Assembly (NCBI GenBank): GCA_021234155.1
Contig: JAJEKV010000009.1
Span: 9,056,546-9,120,545, forward strand
Reading direction: 5' to 3'
Source of the DNA: Isoetes taiwanensis
Lineage: Eukaryota > Streptophyta > Lycopodiopsida > Isoetales > Isoetaceae
Length of the DNA: 64,000 nt
Shown here: positions 24,399-36,500 of the stretch, in pieces
Layout: every line of letters starts with the position of its first letter
Numbering within the stretch: the first letter of the stretch is position 1
Made by a program: the position numbers and the translations under genes
The notes under the pieces: model-generated
Told to the model about the DNA's origin: nothing
Seen by the model: only the letters and a program-made list of their open reading frames with translations
Databases searched by the model: none

Positions 24399-24715
24399 GT
24401 CAGAATTATTGTAATGTACTTTTGTCTTCAAAGGTTCTATGTTCTCTTCTTGTTTCTTTCTTTCTTTCTTTCTTACTTATATTCTATTAACCTTATCTAT
24501 GAGTGTTCTCCTTCCTATTTGACCTTATCCGTCTACCAAGGGTTTTTTATGAAAAGAATTTTCCCTTGGGCAGATGTGTATGACAAAAAAATTCTCATTC
24601 CTTCTTAAACTTGGCCTATTGCAGGCAAAGTGTTTATAGATTTTTCTTCAGTTAGAATTCCATTTGACTTAGGGTCTCTTCCTACCAGCTTCTGAAATTA
24701 ATCAATTTTTTTTAG

Positions 24716-25145
24716 GATTTTCCAGCCAACTATCGATCCATTACTCGAGACTGCAATCGAAAGAGACATTTGATTACGTCCAAAGATAGTTCTCAGACTA
24801 AAATAGTGCATAGCACTTTCTTCTCCAAGTCTCTGGAGAAATTTAGTATTCGGAATATTTTTAAAGAAGTACTGGTGTCAGCCATACCTGATATAGCAGA
24901 TGACCTTTTGATCAACACTATGTTTGCTTGGAGGTACATTGATAATTTGAAGGACAAGGTTTACAAACCTTTCGAGGTTTTTGCAGATGGGTTTCCCAAA
25001 AAATGTCCTTGCAAGAATCCTAGCCTTGCAAAATTTGTGGATCCCAATGTTGGCCACATCAGAACTATTAACCTGGAGATTATCCATTGCCCAAAGTTAA
25101 GGTTGGCTTTTTCCAATGGCCTTAACCATATTCCTGATGCTGATG
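24716..25145 (+). CDS. Retroelement RT gene, segment 1 (Cys/His-bearing linker upstream of the RT)
   Basis: From the acceptor at 24715 the frame runs through SKSLEKFSIRNIFKEVL and LINTMFAWRYIDNLKD to KKCPCKNPSLAKF, then VGHIRTINLEIIHCPKLR and NGLNHIPDAD. The CPC...GH spacing looks like a small metal-binding motif, and the C-C...GH-xT-L-I...KLR layout resembles, from memory, RT proteins of Penelope-like elements in invertebrates and algae. It is cut by the LINE at 25146. The frame resumes in phase at 31180. Confidence 0.6.
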
Positions 25146-26070
25146 TCATATCTCTCACATCCGGTGTCATATTTTCATGTGCTTGGGCTTGTTGGAAAGC
25201 TGGTTCAGAGAGCTTTCCAACGGTGTATGGTACTTGCATGCTTGTCTTTGTTTCAATGCTCAAATCTGCTGTTTTCCGGGCTGTGTGCTAGGGTTTCTGT
25301 GGCAGCCCCAGAGACACTTTGACTGGATTTATCTCTCACATCCGGTGTCAGATTTTCATGTGCTTGGGCTTGTTGGAAAGCTGGTTCAGAGAGCTTTCCA
25401 AAGATGTATGATACCTGCATGCTTGTCTTTGCTTCAGTGCTCAAATCTGCTGTTTTCCGGGCTGTGTGCTAGGGTTTTTTTGTGGCAGCCCTTCTTCTTC
25501 CTTCTTTGAGAAAGTATAGCCCTCGCCTGTGCCGTTGTTGGCCTTGGCCACGCGGCGTTGAAAGGTGTGTGTTGTACTCTTATTGAAGGTTACGAGAATG
25601 TTTTACTAATTCATACCCTAGTTCCTGATGGTGTTGTTGATGAAAGTCTGACACCAATATAGGGATTGGCGTATGTTTTAGTAAGTATTCGATTGGTCTC
25701 GTCTTGTGGCAGAATTTTGATCGGTCATATCTCTCGCATCCGGTGTCAGATTTTCATGTGCTTGGGCTTGTTGGAAAGCTGGTTCAGAGATCTTTCCAAT
25801 GGTGTATGGTACCTGCATGCCTGGCTTTGTTTCTGTGCTCAAATTGGCACTTTTCCGGGCTGTGTGCTAGGGTTTCTGTGGCAATCGGTAGACACTTCAA
25901 CGGCTGTATCTCTCACATCCGGTGTCAGATTTTCATGTGCTTGGGCTTGTTGGAAAGCTGGTTCAGAGAGCTCTCCAACGGTGTATGATACTTGTATGCT
26001 TGTCTTTGTTTCAGTGCTCAAATCTGCACTTTTCCGGGCTGTGTGCTAGGGTTTTTGTGGCAGCCGGTAC
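25146..26070 (+). repeat. Tandem 5' monomers of the LINE (four copies)
   Basis: The word TCTCTCACATCCGGTGTCAG (with variants) starts near 25152, 25331, 25730 and 25908. Each is followed by TTGGAAAGCTGGTTCAGAG and ends CCGGGCTGTGTGCTAGGG. Spacing is about 176-178 bases for the first and last pairs, with a spacer at about 25490-25725. Promoter-bearing 5' monomers are known in some mammalian L1 elements; a promoter role here is inference. Confidence 0.85.
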
Positions 26071-26114
26071 ACACCAGATATCCAGGAGTCGTAGCCCAAG
26101 TCATACCCCAAGTC

Positions 26115-27660
26115 ATGGCCACAGACACAGTCCCGTGTGTGGACCCACACTTGGTTGGTGAGCTACCTCAGACCACACCAACCCATCCTGGGAAGGCCCA
26201 AACACACCAACCACCGGTTGACCCCACGCAGGCAGAGCCCTCTGGGGAAGACCATGAAGCGGGGCCACCAAGGAAGAGGCCTCGGGCAGAGGGAGAGACG
26301 TCTTCCATGAAGAGGGAGGCCCGAGCCAAGGCCCAGTCGACCCGACAGGCGGGCCATACAGGCAATCCGCCAGTCGAACCTTGGAGCCGCATCCAGGCGA
26401 GGGTTGAGGCCAACAGTGCACGCCTTGCAGGCCTCCCGACAGAGGTGGAGAACATAACATCTCGGATGTTGCGTGAGGCGATTGGTGCCGAAAAACGACT
26501 TAATCACGTAATTGGAGGATCGCGTCATTTACGGCGAGATGATAGCATCCACTTGCCGCAATTTGACAGACAAAGAAATGCCAGGAGCTTGCGTGATATG
26601 AGGGGGCGTGTAGACACCGTGTTGGCAGCTATGGAAGTTTGGGGACGCAGACGAGAACCGGTAGAGCAGAGACACCAGAACCCCCGCCTCGGATCCAGGC
26701 CGAGGTTGAGGAGGCTAAGGCCACGGCATGAGGAGCACAGGCCGCCCTCCTGTCAGAGGTTGCGGAGGCCGCCACTATGAGACAAGGATTTCGCCGCCTC
26801 GAAGCTAGCCGTGCGTAACGAAAGCCGGAGTAAGGATTTAGCACGAGATCGGGAGCTACAGGAGCCGCGGCCGCTGCCCGCTGAAGGCAAGGGCCTCCAT
26901 GCCGAGGCACATGAGCAACTCCGCCATTGCACGCTGGAGATGGCAAGGCATGACAACGCCCCGCAAGAGCCGAGCTCGCATCCGGAGAACGTAAAACCAC
27001 AAAGAAAGAACATACCAACCCCGCCAAACCCACCAACCTACAGGACGTCAACCTGGAACACATGCTGCGGACACATCAGATCACGCCGGGCCGCCACCAC
27101 CCCGGCGCCGGCCACAGCCTATGCCTCACCCACCTCAACCAACACGGGTGCGGCCCCCCCGAACTCGTGAACGAGACGCAGGAGCCGCAATGTGGTAGTG
27201 CGAGGCTGACGGAGGAGTCGAGGAGAACATCTCACTTCGACTCCGCACCACCGGATCTTGGACGGATGATGTTCCCGGCACTGCGGACCATTGGAAAAGG
27301 CGTCATGGAATGGAATTACTCGACGCCCCGGTGGTCATCTTCCACGTTGAGAGCGTGCGAGGCGGGTGGCCATCCCGCGTCAAAATAAAGTTGAAGGGGA
27401 CGACTCAGATGCTTGGCGGGACTTGACCCCGGCCACAGAAAGACCCGAAGGCGTGAGCTGGCCAAAGTCGAGGGGCGCCGCGGAGACATGGAGGGGCAGC
27501 GGGGCTGGTCCGGGGGAAGGATGCGGAATTCAGGCGACCAAACAGGGGATGCAGGCACTGCCCCCTCGAGTCCCCTCCGGGGGCCCGGCCGGCTGAGCAT
27601 CCACATCTTCCGCTCCCCCAGGACCACCACTACCACCCGGACCCGGCGGCGATGCATGCC
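26115..27660 (+). pseudogene. LINE ORF1-like region (GC-rich, charged)
   Basis: Open frames 25992-26780, 26811-27170 and 27413 onward encode Pro/Arg/Glu-rich protein (for example GPPRKRPRAEGETSSMKREA and VEANSARLAGLPTEVEN) with no zinc knuckle or RRM visible. Position between the 5' monomers and the endonuclease fits ORF1. It is broken by frameshifts. Confidence 0.45.
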
Positions 27661-27689
27661 ACTAAATAGGGATCGTGCCTCAGCGTGGT

Positions 27690-28520
27690 ATCCCGGAATT
27701 GCCGTGGCTTTCCATGGCGTAGGGGGCGATCTCAATTCCGCCGCCATGGACATGGACCTTATCTTCCTCATGGAAACATGGGAAACATCTTTGGTCACGA
27801 GCTACTACGATTTGCCGGGATACCCGGCGCTACTCAAAGTCTTCAATGAGTGCACCGGAAACGAGGACACGGAGGAATTGCGTGTTACTACCAGACAGCC
27901 TTGGCCCAATCGGTCTCCCTGTGCAAGGCAGACAGGCACAACAGATACCTGTGGGTACGAGTGCAGAACAGCGATGGCAGCCCTCTCTTTGTGGCGGCTT
28001 GCTACTTTCCACATCGAGAGCAACTTTACCACACGCACTTGGATGTGGATGGGCAGAGCCCTATGTCGATCTATATGATGACATCTGGCCAATCATGCAC
28101 AATTGGGCAAGGTCATGTTGCTTGGAGACTTCAATGCGCCGCAAGGGACAGAGCAGATCCCAAAATTCGCACCTCTAGCTGAGGATGTGTTGCAAATGGA
28201 CCCCGCAGAGATGGTTTGGCCAAGGGCCGATGACGACCGTGTTACCGCGGTATGGCCGGCATTTTTTGTTGCCGGGCGAGATCTTTGACCTGGTCATTTG
28301 CAATGGGTCGGCACGATGGTCGATCCTCCAGCCGCTTCACTTGTAGACGGAGAACCGTGGGGCGGCACACGGTGTGGTGGATTACGTGCTAGCGAGCGAG
28401 CAATGCCTACACTTGATCACTCGTTTGATGATCGGGACGGTGGCCGGACGAGGAAGTAGACTCGACCATCAGCCCGTTTTGCAGATAGATTGGCGAGCCA
28501 ACCGAAAGCACCCATTGCCC
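27690..28520 (+). pseudogene. LINE ORF2, endonuclease part
   Basis: Across shifting frames: DLIFLMETWE (near 27760), GGIACYYQTALAQSV, LWVRVQNSDGSPLFVAACYF, MGKVMLLGDFNAPQGTEQ (near 28110), VVDYVLASEQCLHL (near 28376) and LDHQPVLQIDW (near 28460). These are the EEP/AP-endonuclease motifs in order: the E of ETW, GDFNA, the VVDYVL strand and the D-H-P end. The enzyme nicks target DNA for target-primed reverse transcription. At least three frame changes break it. Confidence 0.7.
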
Positions 28521-29099
28521 CAATACCCCATGTACCACGCTGTTACGCCCGGACTATGATCGTAAGGGCGGCGGTCTATGCGAGGATGCTTGAGCATGAG
28601 CTGCCGGAGGCTTTGCAACTCCCCACACTTCAACAAAGAACGCCCGGCCCGGTGAACCCGGCTCTTCCGAGGGTAAAGGGACAGATGCTTTGGGAGAGGC
28701 CGCTCGACGATCCACGGGGCTGCAATCACCTTCCCTCGCAATCACCGGTTCGATGGCTAATGTCGGGAGTTGAAACGATGGCTCCGCCAAGTGCTGGACC
28801 CCACCATTCGCCTGCAGGCCGTCCGTCAATACCGCTCCTTCCTCAAGACCAAGAAAGCCAGGTACCTTTGCGAGCACCAGAAGCGGATGTTTGGTCTTCT
28901 AGACCGCCACCCTAGGGCCTTCTCGAGAAAGGTCTTGAGTAAGCTGCATGACCCACGGGAAATATTACCGGAACAATGGGTGAGATACTTGCAGCAGCCG
29001 TGATGACCCAATGGGAAGCCGGGCACCATACCCTCCATGACATGGGCCTAGCACTGGTCATTTCTTGAAGGGGATGTCATAATGGGCCTGCGCCAACGC

Positions 29100-30690
29100 T
29101 AACGGAAGGCGGCAGATTTGGATGGTATGCGCGCAGAGCTTCTCAAGTGGGCGGGCCCCAATGGTGCGGTTCTCCAAAGCACTCTTCAACGGGGGCATTG
29201 CAAGAAGGCTTCCCCCGACCTTTGGACTACTAGTAGAGTTGTGCCCATATACAAAGCGGGGACCCCCACAGCCCCAGCCAACTATCGTACCATTATGGTC
29301 GGGTTCTGTCTTTGCCAAGTTGCTTGCCGGGATTCTTTGGCGATTGACACTTTGGGGCGAGGATGGAGAAGTGCGGGCTCTCAGCAGTGGCAGGCTTCGC
29401 CAGCGGCATTCTACTATTGACCATATCTTCACTCTGCGAACACTCATAGAGGATAGCGGAATCGCGCCGAGAATCCATCTTGTTGCTTTGTGGATTTCGC
29501 AAAGGCTTTTGACACGTGCCTCGGGATAAGTTGTGGGATAGATTGAGGCGACTAGGGACCCCGTCGACTTGCGTAATGCTATATACTGAGACTATAACGA
29601 GGCTTGCTCCTGGCCTGCCTCACAATAATTGTCGGGAGCCCGTTGTTAGTAGCATTGGGGTGCGCCGTGGCTGCCCTCTATCCCCGACGCTCTTGGCTTG
29701 TACATTGACCAGCTAGAAGAATGGCTAGCCGAAAGCACGGGGGAGGCGCCGGTTGATGCACCACATAATCCGCAACTCATATATGCCGATGATGTTGACT
29801 GCGCCGCATATACCCCTGAGGACATGCAACGCCACCGGATGCTTTGGACACTTTACGCCAATTTATCGACATGAGAGTTAACTTGGCCAAGACAAGGGTG
29901 CTTCTTTGGTCCCATCATCCGGCACCCACGCCTTCCCTCATTCACTTACCAAGGGGCGGTAGTGGAGGTGGCTCGATCTTATAAGTATTTGGGCATTGAG
30001 TTTTCTACTACCACACACCGGGATGCATCCATCGGGTTACGGGTCACTGCAGTCGGAAAGCCCACAGATGCAATGCAAAACAAGATCTACAAGGCGTAGT
30101 GTATGCATGGGGTCACCGGGCACACTTGTTCAGGGCCTTGGTTGAACCGGTCCTCCTCTATGGGGCGAAGTGTGGGGGGCGGTGATATCCCTCACCACTT
30201 GGAGCGATCTAGAGCAGTGCACGAAGGCCTTCTTGGCCGGGCACCGGGAGTGAAATCCACGGTCCCATATCGGACCTTGCTCCGGAGGAGGCTTCCTTCC
30301 ATTCTGGAGGGCTGCTTACTGGAGCGTCACATTATTTACTTCCGGAAGGTGGTGGCTATGGATGAAGCCCGGCTGCCCAACCTTGCTTTGGCAAAGTGGC
30401 GATGGGCCCGCGAAGCGACTCAAAAGCCCTCTTTGGAAAGACAAGCAAGCCCGGTGGTTCTCGCTATGGAATGTGCGGGCACACGGATGTGGACCCGGTG
30501 CATACACCGGAAGGAACGCCACGCCTTGAAGCAGTACTTGGATGCTTGCTTCATGGCCAAGCTTTGGGATGCAGAGGCCCTGTCACATGTCAAGGTGGCA
30601 AATTATCGACAAAGGTTAATCCCATGCTCACGAGGGGCCCACACCACTACACATTGCACCCATCTACCCATGAAAAGCGCGGGGTGATTG
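29100..30690 (+). pseudogene. LINE ORF2, reverse transcriptase part
   Basis: RT landmarks appear in broken frames: SSIGVRRGCPLSPTL (near 29655; the family has GVRQGCPLSP), LIYADDVDCAAYTPEDMQ (near 29775, catalytic YADD), and further on ERSRAVHEGLLGRAPGVKST (near 30200). This is the fingers-to-thumb region of a non-LTR RT. The element lies in sense with the host retroelement gene. Confidence 0.7.
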
Positions 30691-31179
30691 CTTCCATTCG
30701 CGACGGGTGCACACCACCTCCGCATTGAGGCAGGGGAGATGGATTCGGGGAGCAGCGTGAGGACAGAGTCCGCCAATGCTTTCCTGGAGCCATTGAGGAT
30801 GAAAGTCACGCCCTCCGGGCCTGTCCGTGACGAGCATATCCGGGCTCGGTATGCTCGGTTAGTTGTGCCCCATCAGGCCTTGCATGAGCTACTGAGCACG
30901 GCCTCTGTAGGCTTGTTGGGATCGTACCTCCAGGAGGTAATGGATACGCGGACTCAGTTATGCCCCCCTGTCCGACATTAACCTCAGCTGTACTTGTGAT
31001 TATGTATATAATGCGGTATGTCGGCATCCTTATTGCTACTAAGTTTTTCCCGAAAACCCGCCGGTGGGGTTTTTAATCCACGGTAGTAATCGCTCTTTGC
31101 TCTCTCTTTGTACTTGGGTCCCATAGGCCAGTTGGTCTCCGTGGACGATAAAATCATATTCTATTCTATTCCATAGATG

Positions 31180-31818
31180 ACTTCATGAAAGATTTTACAC
31201 AAACTTGTAATCACTTCTTTGCTGCACACCATTTTAGCCTTTTACACTTGAGTGACACAGATTTGCAGCTTTTAAAAGATAACATTTTGGTCATGGCTAA
31301 ACAAAAGATTTCTATCCATAAGCAGGGTTCTAAATCCAAAAGGTTTCTATGGAATGATGGAAATGTTAGAAGTAATCTGCTGTGGCTTCAAAAGAACCTC
31401 TATATTTCTGAGATTGACAAGGCAAGTAATAATGCTTCGTTCATCTGCCAGTGGCACATAAGAGAGATGGCATTTCTTAGGCTTGATAGCCCTGATTTTG
31501 AAAAAGTCACCTCTAGCCCTGAGAGCATTAAAAACAACTGTGTTCATGATATCACCAACTTCCTGGGCCTCCCTTACCCTTCAAGTAATAGACTTCCTTA
31601 TCTGATGGGAATATTCAAGGCTCATAAAGCTGATTACAGATGGTTGACAAATGCACATTCCACCTTATTTTCGGATGTTGCTGTTTTTATTACGTCAATT
31701 TTGAACAACTTTATTGAAATCTGGCCTGAACTGTGTCATTGGAATATATCCAAGTTGAAACTTTGGCTCAAAGATAAAGTCAATCCTTGCTGGTTAATTA
31801 ACTCATCTTTTGACTTTG
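31180..31818 (+). CDS. Retroelement RT gene, segment 2
   Basis: This resumes segment 1 in phase with DDFMKDFTQTCNHFF and runs without a stop through SKRFLWNDGNVRSNLLWLQK, FICQWHIREMAFLRLDSPDF, FLGLPYPSSNRLPYLMGIFK, HKADYRWLTNAHSTLFSDVA and LKDKVNPCWLINSSFDF. A P-LMGI-KxHK...RWL pattern just before the palm matches the fingers of Penelope-like RTs (Y-L-K-HK-P--RPI). The LINE at 31819 interrupts it. The frame resumes at 37423. Confidence 0.65.
31801..31818 (+). repeat. Target-site duplication of the second LINE (left)
   Basis: ACTCATCTTTTGACTTTG here is repeated exactly at 37405-37422. Removing one copy plus the LINE keeps the RT frame. Confidence 0.95.
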
Positions 31819-32021
31819 AGATACACGCCGATGGCGGCAGTGGCGGTTTGTGGAATCCCTCATAACTTCTGCATCCGGACTCCGTTTTCAGCGATCTTTG
31901 GTTCGTTGGAAAGCTCTTTCAGTGATTCTTCTTTTTGCACATATTTTTCTTTGGTTTTTGCTGTGTTTGGGGGCCGGATTTGATCCCCCTGTTGCGGCCT
32001 TCTGCTGTAAACCCCTGAGCA

Positions 32022-33484
32022 TGGTGATGGCGGGTAATTCTGCACCGAGTTTGGGCCTGGAGAAGGCTGGGCCAGGGATTCGTGTCAAAGATGCTGCGAG
32101 AGGAAAGAAAGGAGGCAAGGATATATCCAAAACCTGCGTCAGCTTGGCGCTGGATCTTCAAGAGCCAATTCTTAGCCAGGATGTATCCAGTAGGCAGCCG
32201 GTGGATTCCCAGGAGCTGGCTTTTGGGAATTCGGGTAGGATGGAGAATAGAGAGGTGGTGCCCAGCTCAATGCCACCTTTGGAGTCTGTAACTTTGCCAT
32301 CCTTGGTTGGTGTGAATGGTGATGTCTTTGCCGGGGAGGACCCCTTTGGATATCTGCGGCTTCCCGGAGGTGGTGCCTCAACCGCCACGAGCCCCAACTC
32401 CTCATGCATGGAAAGGTAATGACATCTTGTTGCCGTCTTTCTAGGCCTAGGTTTTCGATTGGATTAGGCAACCGTTGCAAGCGAAAGTAAAGTGAGAAAA
32501 AGTTCTAGGGTGACAGAGGCCTTTGCTATCTTAAAGCGAGAATAATAAGAAGGATTTGCGACAAGTTTTTAAATCATTACCTCTCGTTGTAGAAATCAAT
32601 CACCGAAGAAGCATGTGCGATATCTGAGAATTTGGTTGCATCTTGATTGTTAGGCCATTTCATGGGGCCTTTTGGATATGCGAGGCTTGGAGTGCGGCTA
32701 CGGGCTCAATTTAAGATTTTGGGGTTGCCTCCATATGTGACCCCGAAGTCTACGGGTAATAATTTTTTCTTATTATGGTTGATTCGAGGCCACGGTGGGA
32801 GCAGTTGGTCTCGCATGGAGTGGCACATTATGGGAGGGGCCTATGTTTTGTTCGGCATTATGCTCCGGGTTTCTCTTACGCTAGGCTGCTGCAGTTAGAG
32901 TGCCATGCTGGCTTCAAATCCGGGATCTGCCTCCAGAGATGATGGTGCCTGAGTTTCTAGTGGCCATGGCCAAAGGCCTGGGAACTCACATAGCGCACTC
33001 GATTGTGGGTGCACCACAGATATGTGTAGGTATTCGGGCAGATGAGATGGTACCTCAGAGTCTTGTGGTTAAAAGTGGTGATTTCTATTCCTACTTCCAG
33101 TTGGACTTGCTCAATGGGGGAGAGCTTTTGGCAATGTTTCCCTCGCTTAAGCAGTTTCACCAGCATAAGCCGCACGCAGCACCCAAGCAGGCAGAGCAAA
33201 TAGTGGTTGGTCCGCCTTCACCCTCTGCACTGGTTCCCCCTGTGTTGAAGGCTGTGGAGCAGGTGGGCAGTCCAGAGACACAACCTGAACCCTCCTCTCG
33301 TATGGTGGATCCCGAGGTCTGTAGGAGACTTGCACAGATTGAAGAGTTGCAGCAGAAAAAGGAAGGGTGGCAACAAGTTGTTTCTAGGAGGCGAGCTCAG
33401 GTGAGAGCTCCTCAAGAGGGTCACTTAGCCCATCTGCGTGCTGTCATCGCAGGTCCCTCCTCAAGTGGATCGAATGGTGATTGA
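32022..33484 (+). pseudogene. Plant LINE ORF1
   Basis: The open frame starts around MVMAGNSAPSLGLEKAGPGI and runs to 32419. It is then broken, and continues at 32647-32898 (MGPFGYARLGVRLRAQFKI...) and 32900-33484. The last part has VPCWLQIRDLPPEMMVPEFL (W-x-IRDLPPE), typical of the DUF4283-like nucleic-acid-binding domain of plant L1 ORF1 proteins, then a Pro-rich stretch and a Gln/Lys/Arg-rich end (EELQQKKEGWQQVVSRRRAQ). I see no CCHC knuckle. Two or more frame breaks are present. Confidence 0.6.
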
Positions 33485-33579
33485 TCAGGTAGTCCAGAAC
33501 TTTTCTTCCTGGGCTGATAGTGTTGAGGCATGTGAGGCTTTACAAGGGGATCCTGGACCCTTGGTGCACAACGACCCAC

Positions 33580-36500
33580 ATGGATAAGAAAATTCTATCT
33601 TGGAATGTGAGAGGCATCAAATCCTCTCCGAATAAGCGAGCACGTCTCGCCATGGCTGTGAAGAATCTTAATCCAGATATCTTGTGTTTGCAGGAGCATA
33701 AATGTGCCAGGGGTGATATTACCAACCTAATGAATATCTTGGGTAATCGATGCGTGGTATTGTTTTGCTACAAGGCGGGGGGGAGGGAGGTACTTTGATT
33801 TGTTGGAAAATGGGTGTACATGTAACCTTTTCAGCCACGATAGCCAAGGCGATTGGGCAGTGATTAAATGGAAGGAGGGCCGGTCGAGTGGGGTTTCTTG
33901 AATGTGTATGCACCAATTGGGGCCACTCGGAGAGGTTGCTTATGGGCACAATTGTGAAATAAGCTCCAATCCTTTGGTATGGGTTCTACATGGTTTGTCT
34001 GGGTGACTTTAACATGGTGGAGCTCGAGAGGGCGCGAGGCATGGTATTGGTTGAGATATTGTGCAGGGGTTTTGGCGTGACCAATGGCTTAGGTTTGTCT
34101 GGGAGTGGGGTTTTGTGAGCTTCCGGGGGATCGAAATTTTACTTGGTGCAATAATTGGCTGGGGCATGGTAGGGCATACTCTAAGGTTTGGATAGAGTTT
34201 ATGGCACTCCAGCCAGGTCTTGGATTATGCTCCGGCCTTCACTAGGGTGAATGTTACGGCCACCTCTGTCTCGATCACACTCCCCGGATCATTCAAAGCG
34301 GCTTCATGACCACCCACCGCGGCCTCTCGGGGCCGGTTTTAAGCTTAACACAAGCTTTCTTCGGGATCGAGTTCGGTACCGGTTTGTAAGCTCATTTGGC
34401 GGCAGATATTCACGGCCGGGATAGCGGAATGAGTGCAATGGTTACGGCATTGGCTAGGGTAAAACAATTTCTTGAAAAGAATGGGAAGTGACAAAAGGCT
34501 TTGGCTCGGCGTCGCGAGGTTGGATGCCTTATATGCGGGAACTGAGTCTCTTAGAGGGCGGGTCTCGATGGCTTGCGTGGAGCAGCAGTGCTTCGTCGGA
34601 TCGAGGTTGAGGAGGAGGCCAAGGTGTCGCGAGGCTAGGGTCAAAGCAGGTTTGGCGTGGCTGAAGCGATCGACACTTGCTCCAAAGTCTTTTAGCAGCC
34701 CGCCCGGAAAGAAGTATCACGGCAGACCATGGCGGACATAGTTACACCCCGTGGAGTGTTGTTGCGGCAACCGGATGCTATCAAGGCCTTTGTAGCGGCG
34801 ACTATGAAACATTTTTCAAGGAGAGCCCGCTTCCCTCCGAGTGTTTTTCAAGAGCTGGTCTTTGGCCAAGGTATCGCCAAGAATCTCGACCCTTCAAAAA
34901 GCCAGAGCTTAGAGGAGCCGTTGTGGCAGGAGTTGGGGATGCATGCCGTCTGTTGGCTCGGAATAAGTGTCTGGATTAGATGGAATACCGGTGGAGTTTT
35001 TTTGAGTACTGGGAATGGGTGGGGACTTCGGTGGTGCGGTGTATGTGGATCTTTTGGGGAATAACTTCGATGCATCCTCGGCTGAATCTGAGGTTGTATT
35101 TTACTTATACCCAAGTGTAAGCATCCTAAAACCATCAATGATTTGGAGGCCTATTACTCTGTTATGCGTAGTGTATAAAATCATTGCTAAGGCTTTGCCG
35201 AGAGGCTTAAGCGATTACTAGTTCACGCCATTAGTGCGAGAAGTCACGGTTTTATACCACAGCCGGAACATTCTTCATAATGTGGCTCTTTGCTTTTGAG
35301 GGAGTGCATTGGGCTCGTGGGATGAGGCAGCCCCTTGTTTTTCTTAAAATTTGGATTTTGCCAAGGCTTATGGCGGTGTTAATTTGGCAGTTCTTGGCGG
35401 ATATGATGCGAGCCTTTGGGTGCGGACCTAGTTGGAAAGCGGTTATGAAGGCTGCGTGTGCGCTAGGGGCGATAGTGTGGTGTCGGGGTGAGACCTCTTC
35501 AATCTTCTCTGGTGGGCGAGGCATTGGCGGGGATGTCGTTGGCCCCTTCACATTCACTATAGTGGCGAAGCTCTCTCGCTGACTTTTCGGTGGCGATTTC
35601 GCGACAATGTGGTGCAAGGTCTCGCATGGATGATGGGTCGCAGCAGGTTTGCAATCAATTTCGCGGATGATACATTCCTCTTTCTTCATGCAGATGAGTT
35701 CAATCTCGAGGCGACCAAGAATATTTTGGATGCCTTTTCTTTAGCTTCAGGGGTGCTTGCTTGGCGGTGAAGTGCTCGGCCATGTGGGTACTGGAGGAAC
35801 CTCCTCTGCGTGGTTGAGTCGGTTTCCACAGGCTCTTACACCACCACCACAGTTGCCAAACCATTAGGCATACCATTTGGCTTGGACATTAATGCTAGGG
35901 CAATTTTGGTGAGGAGACATTCTGAGAATCTTAAGCGACATCGGCTGGTGGAGGGAAGTAAACTCACCATGGCTGGTAGGATTTCGATAGCCAAGTCGGT
36001 GCTCTGTAGCACTCATGTTTATGCGACCTCACGCATACTTGCATGAGAAAGTGTGGTTAAGGAGTTGGATGACACCATTCGCAATTTTGTTTGGGGAGGA
36101 AATGAGGAGGGGCTACGGTGAAGGTCGCATGGTGGAAGTGTGTGCGTCCCGAGAAAGGCGGGGGCTTAGGTATGCTTGATGTGTCCTTGCACACGAAGGT
36201 TACAGTGTCGAAATTCATCGGCGGTTGTTGCAGGAGCAACAATCCCGAGGATTGGCTCTGTTGGCACAGTCGCTTTGCCACTCTATTGTGTTTAGGAAGC
36301 GGCAATTCGGCTCGGTTGCCGTGGGCTCTGTTTGAGGATTTGCGGCCATTCCCTCATGCTTCGCCTTTTCTTAAAGGTCTCCTCAAGGCACGGAAGGTGG
36401 TCAAGGTTCTCTTTTCATTGGACCCTAGCGGGTGTATGGTAGCCTCATCGCCCTTTCTTTGGGTACCCTTGGATTACGCATCTCCCTTGGCCTCTTCCCT

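Larger units (their letters stand above)
25146..31175 (+). mobile_element. LINE nested in the RT gene (jockey/R1-like type, ATTCT tail)
   Basis: This 6-kb non-LTR element begins TCATATCTCTCACATCCGG and ends in an (ATTCT)n-like tail at 31157-31172. A 4-bp GATG on each side (25142-25145 and 31176-31179) could be the target duplication and restores the host frame exactly. It has 5' tandem monomers, an ORF1-like region, an apurinic-type endonuclease and an RT with YADD. From about 26100 to 30900 it is GC-rich, in contrast to the AT-rich surroundings. Frames are broken at many places. Confidence 0.8.
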
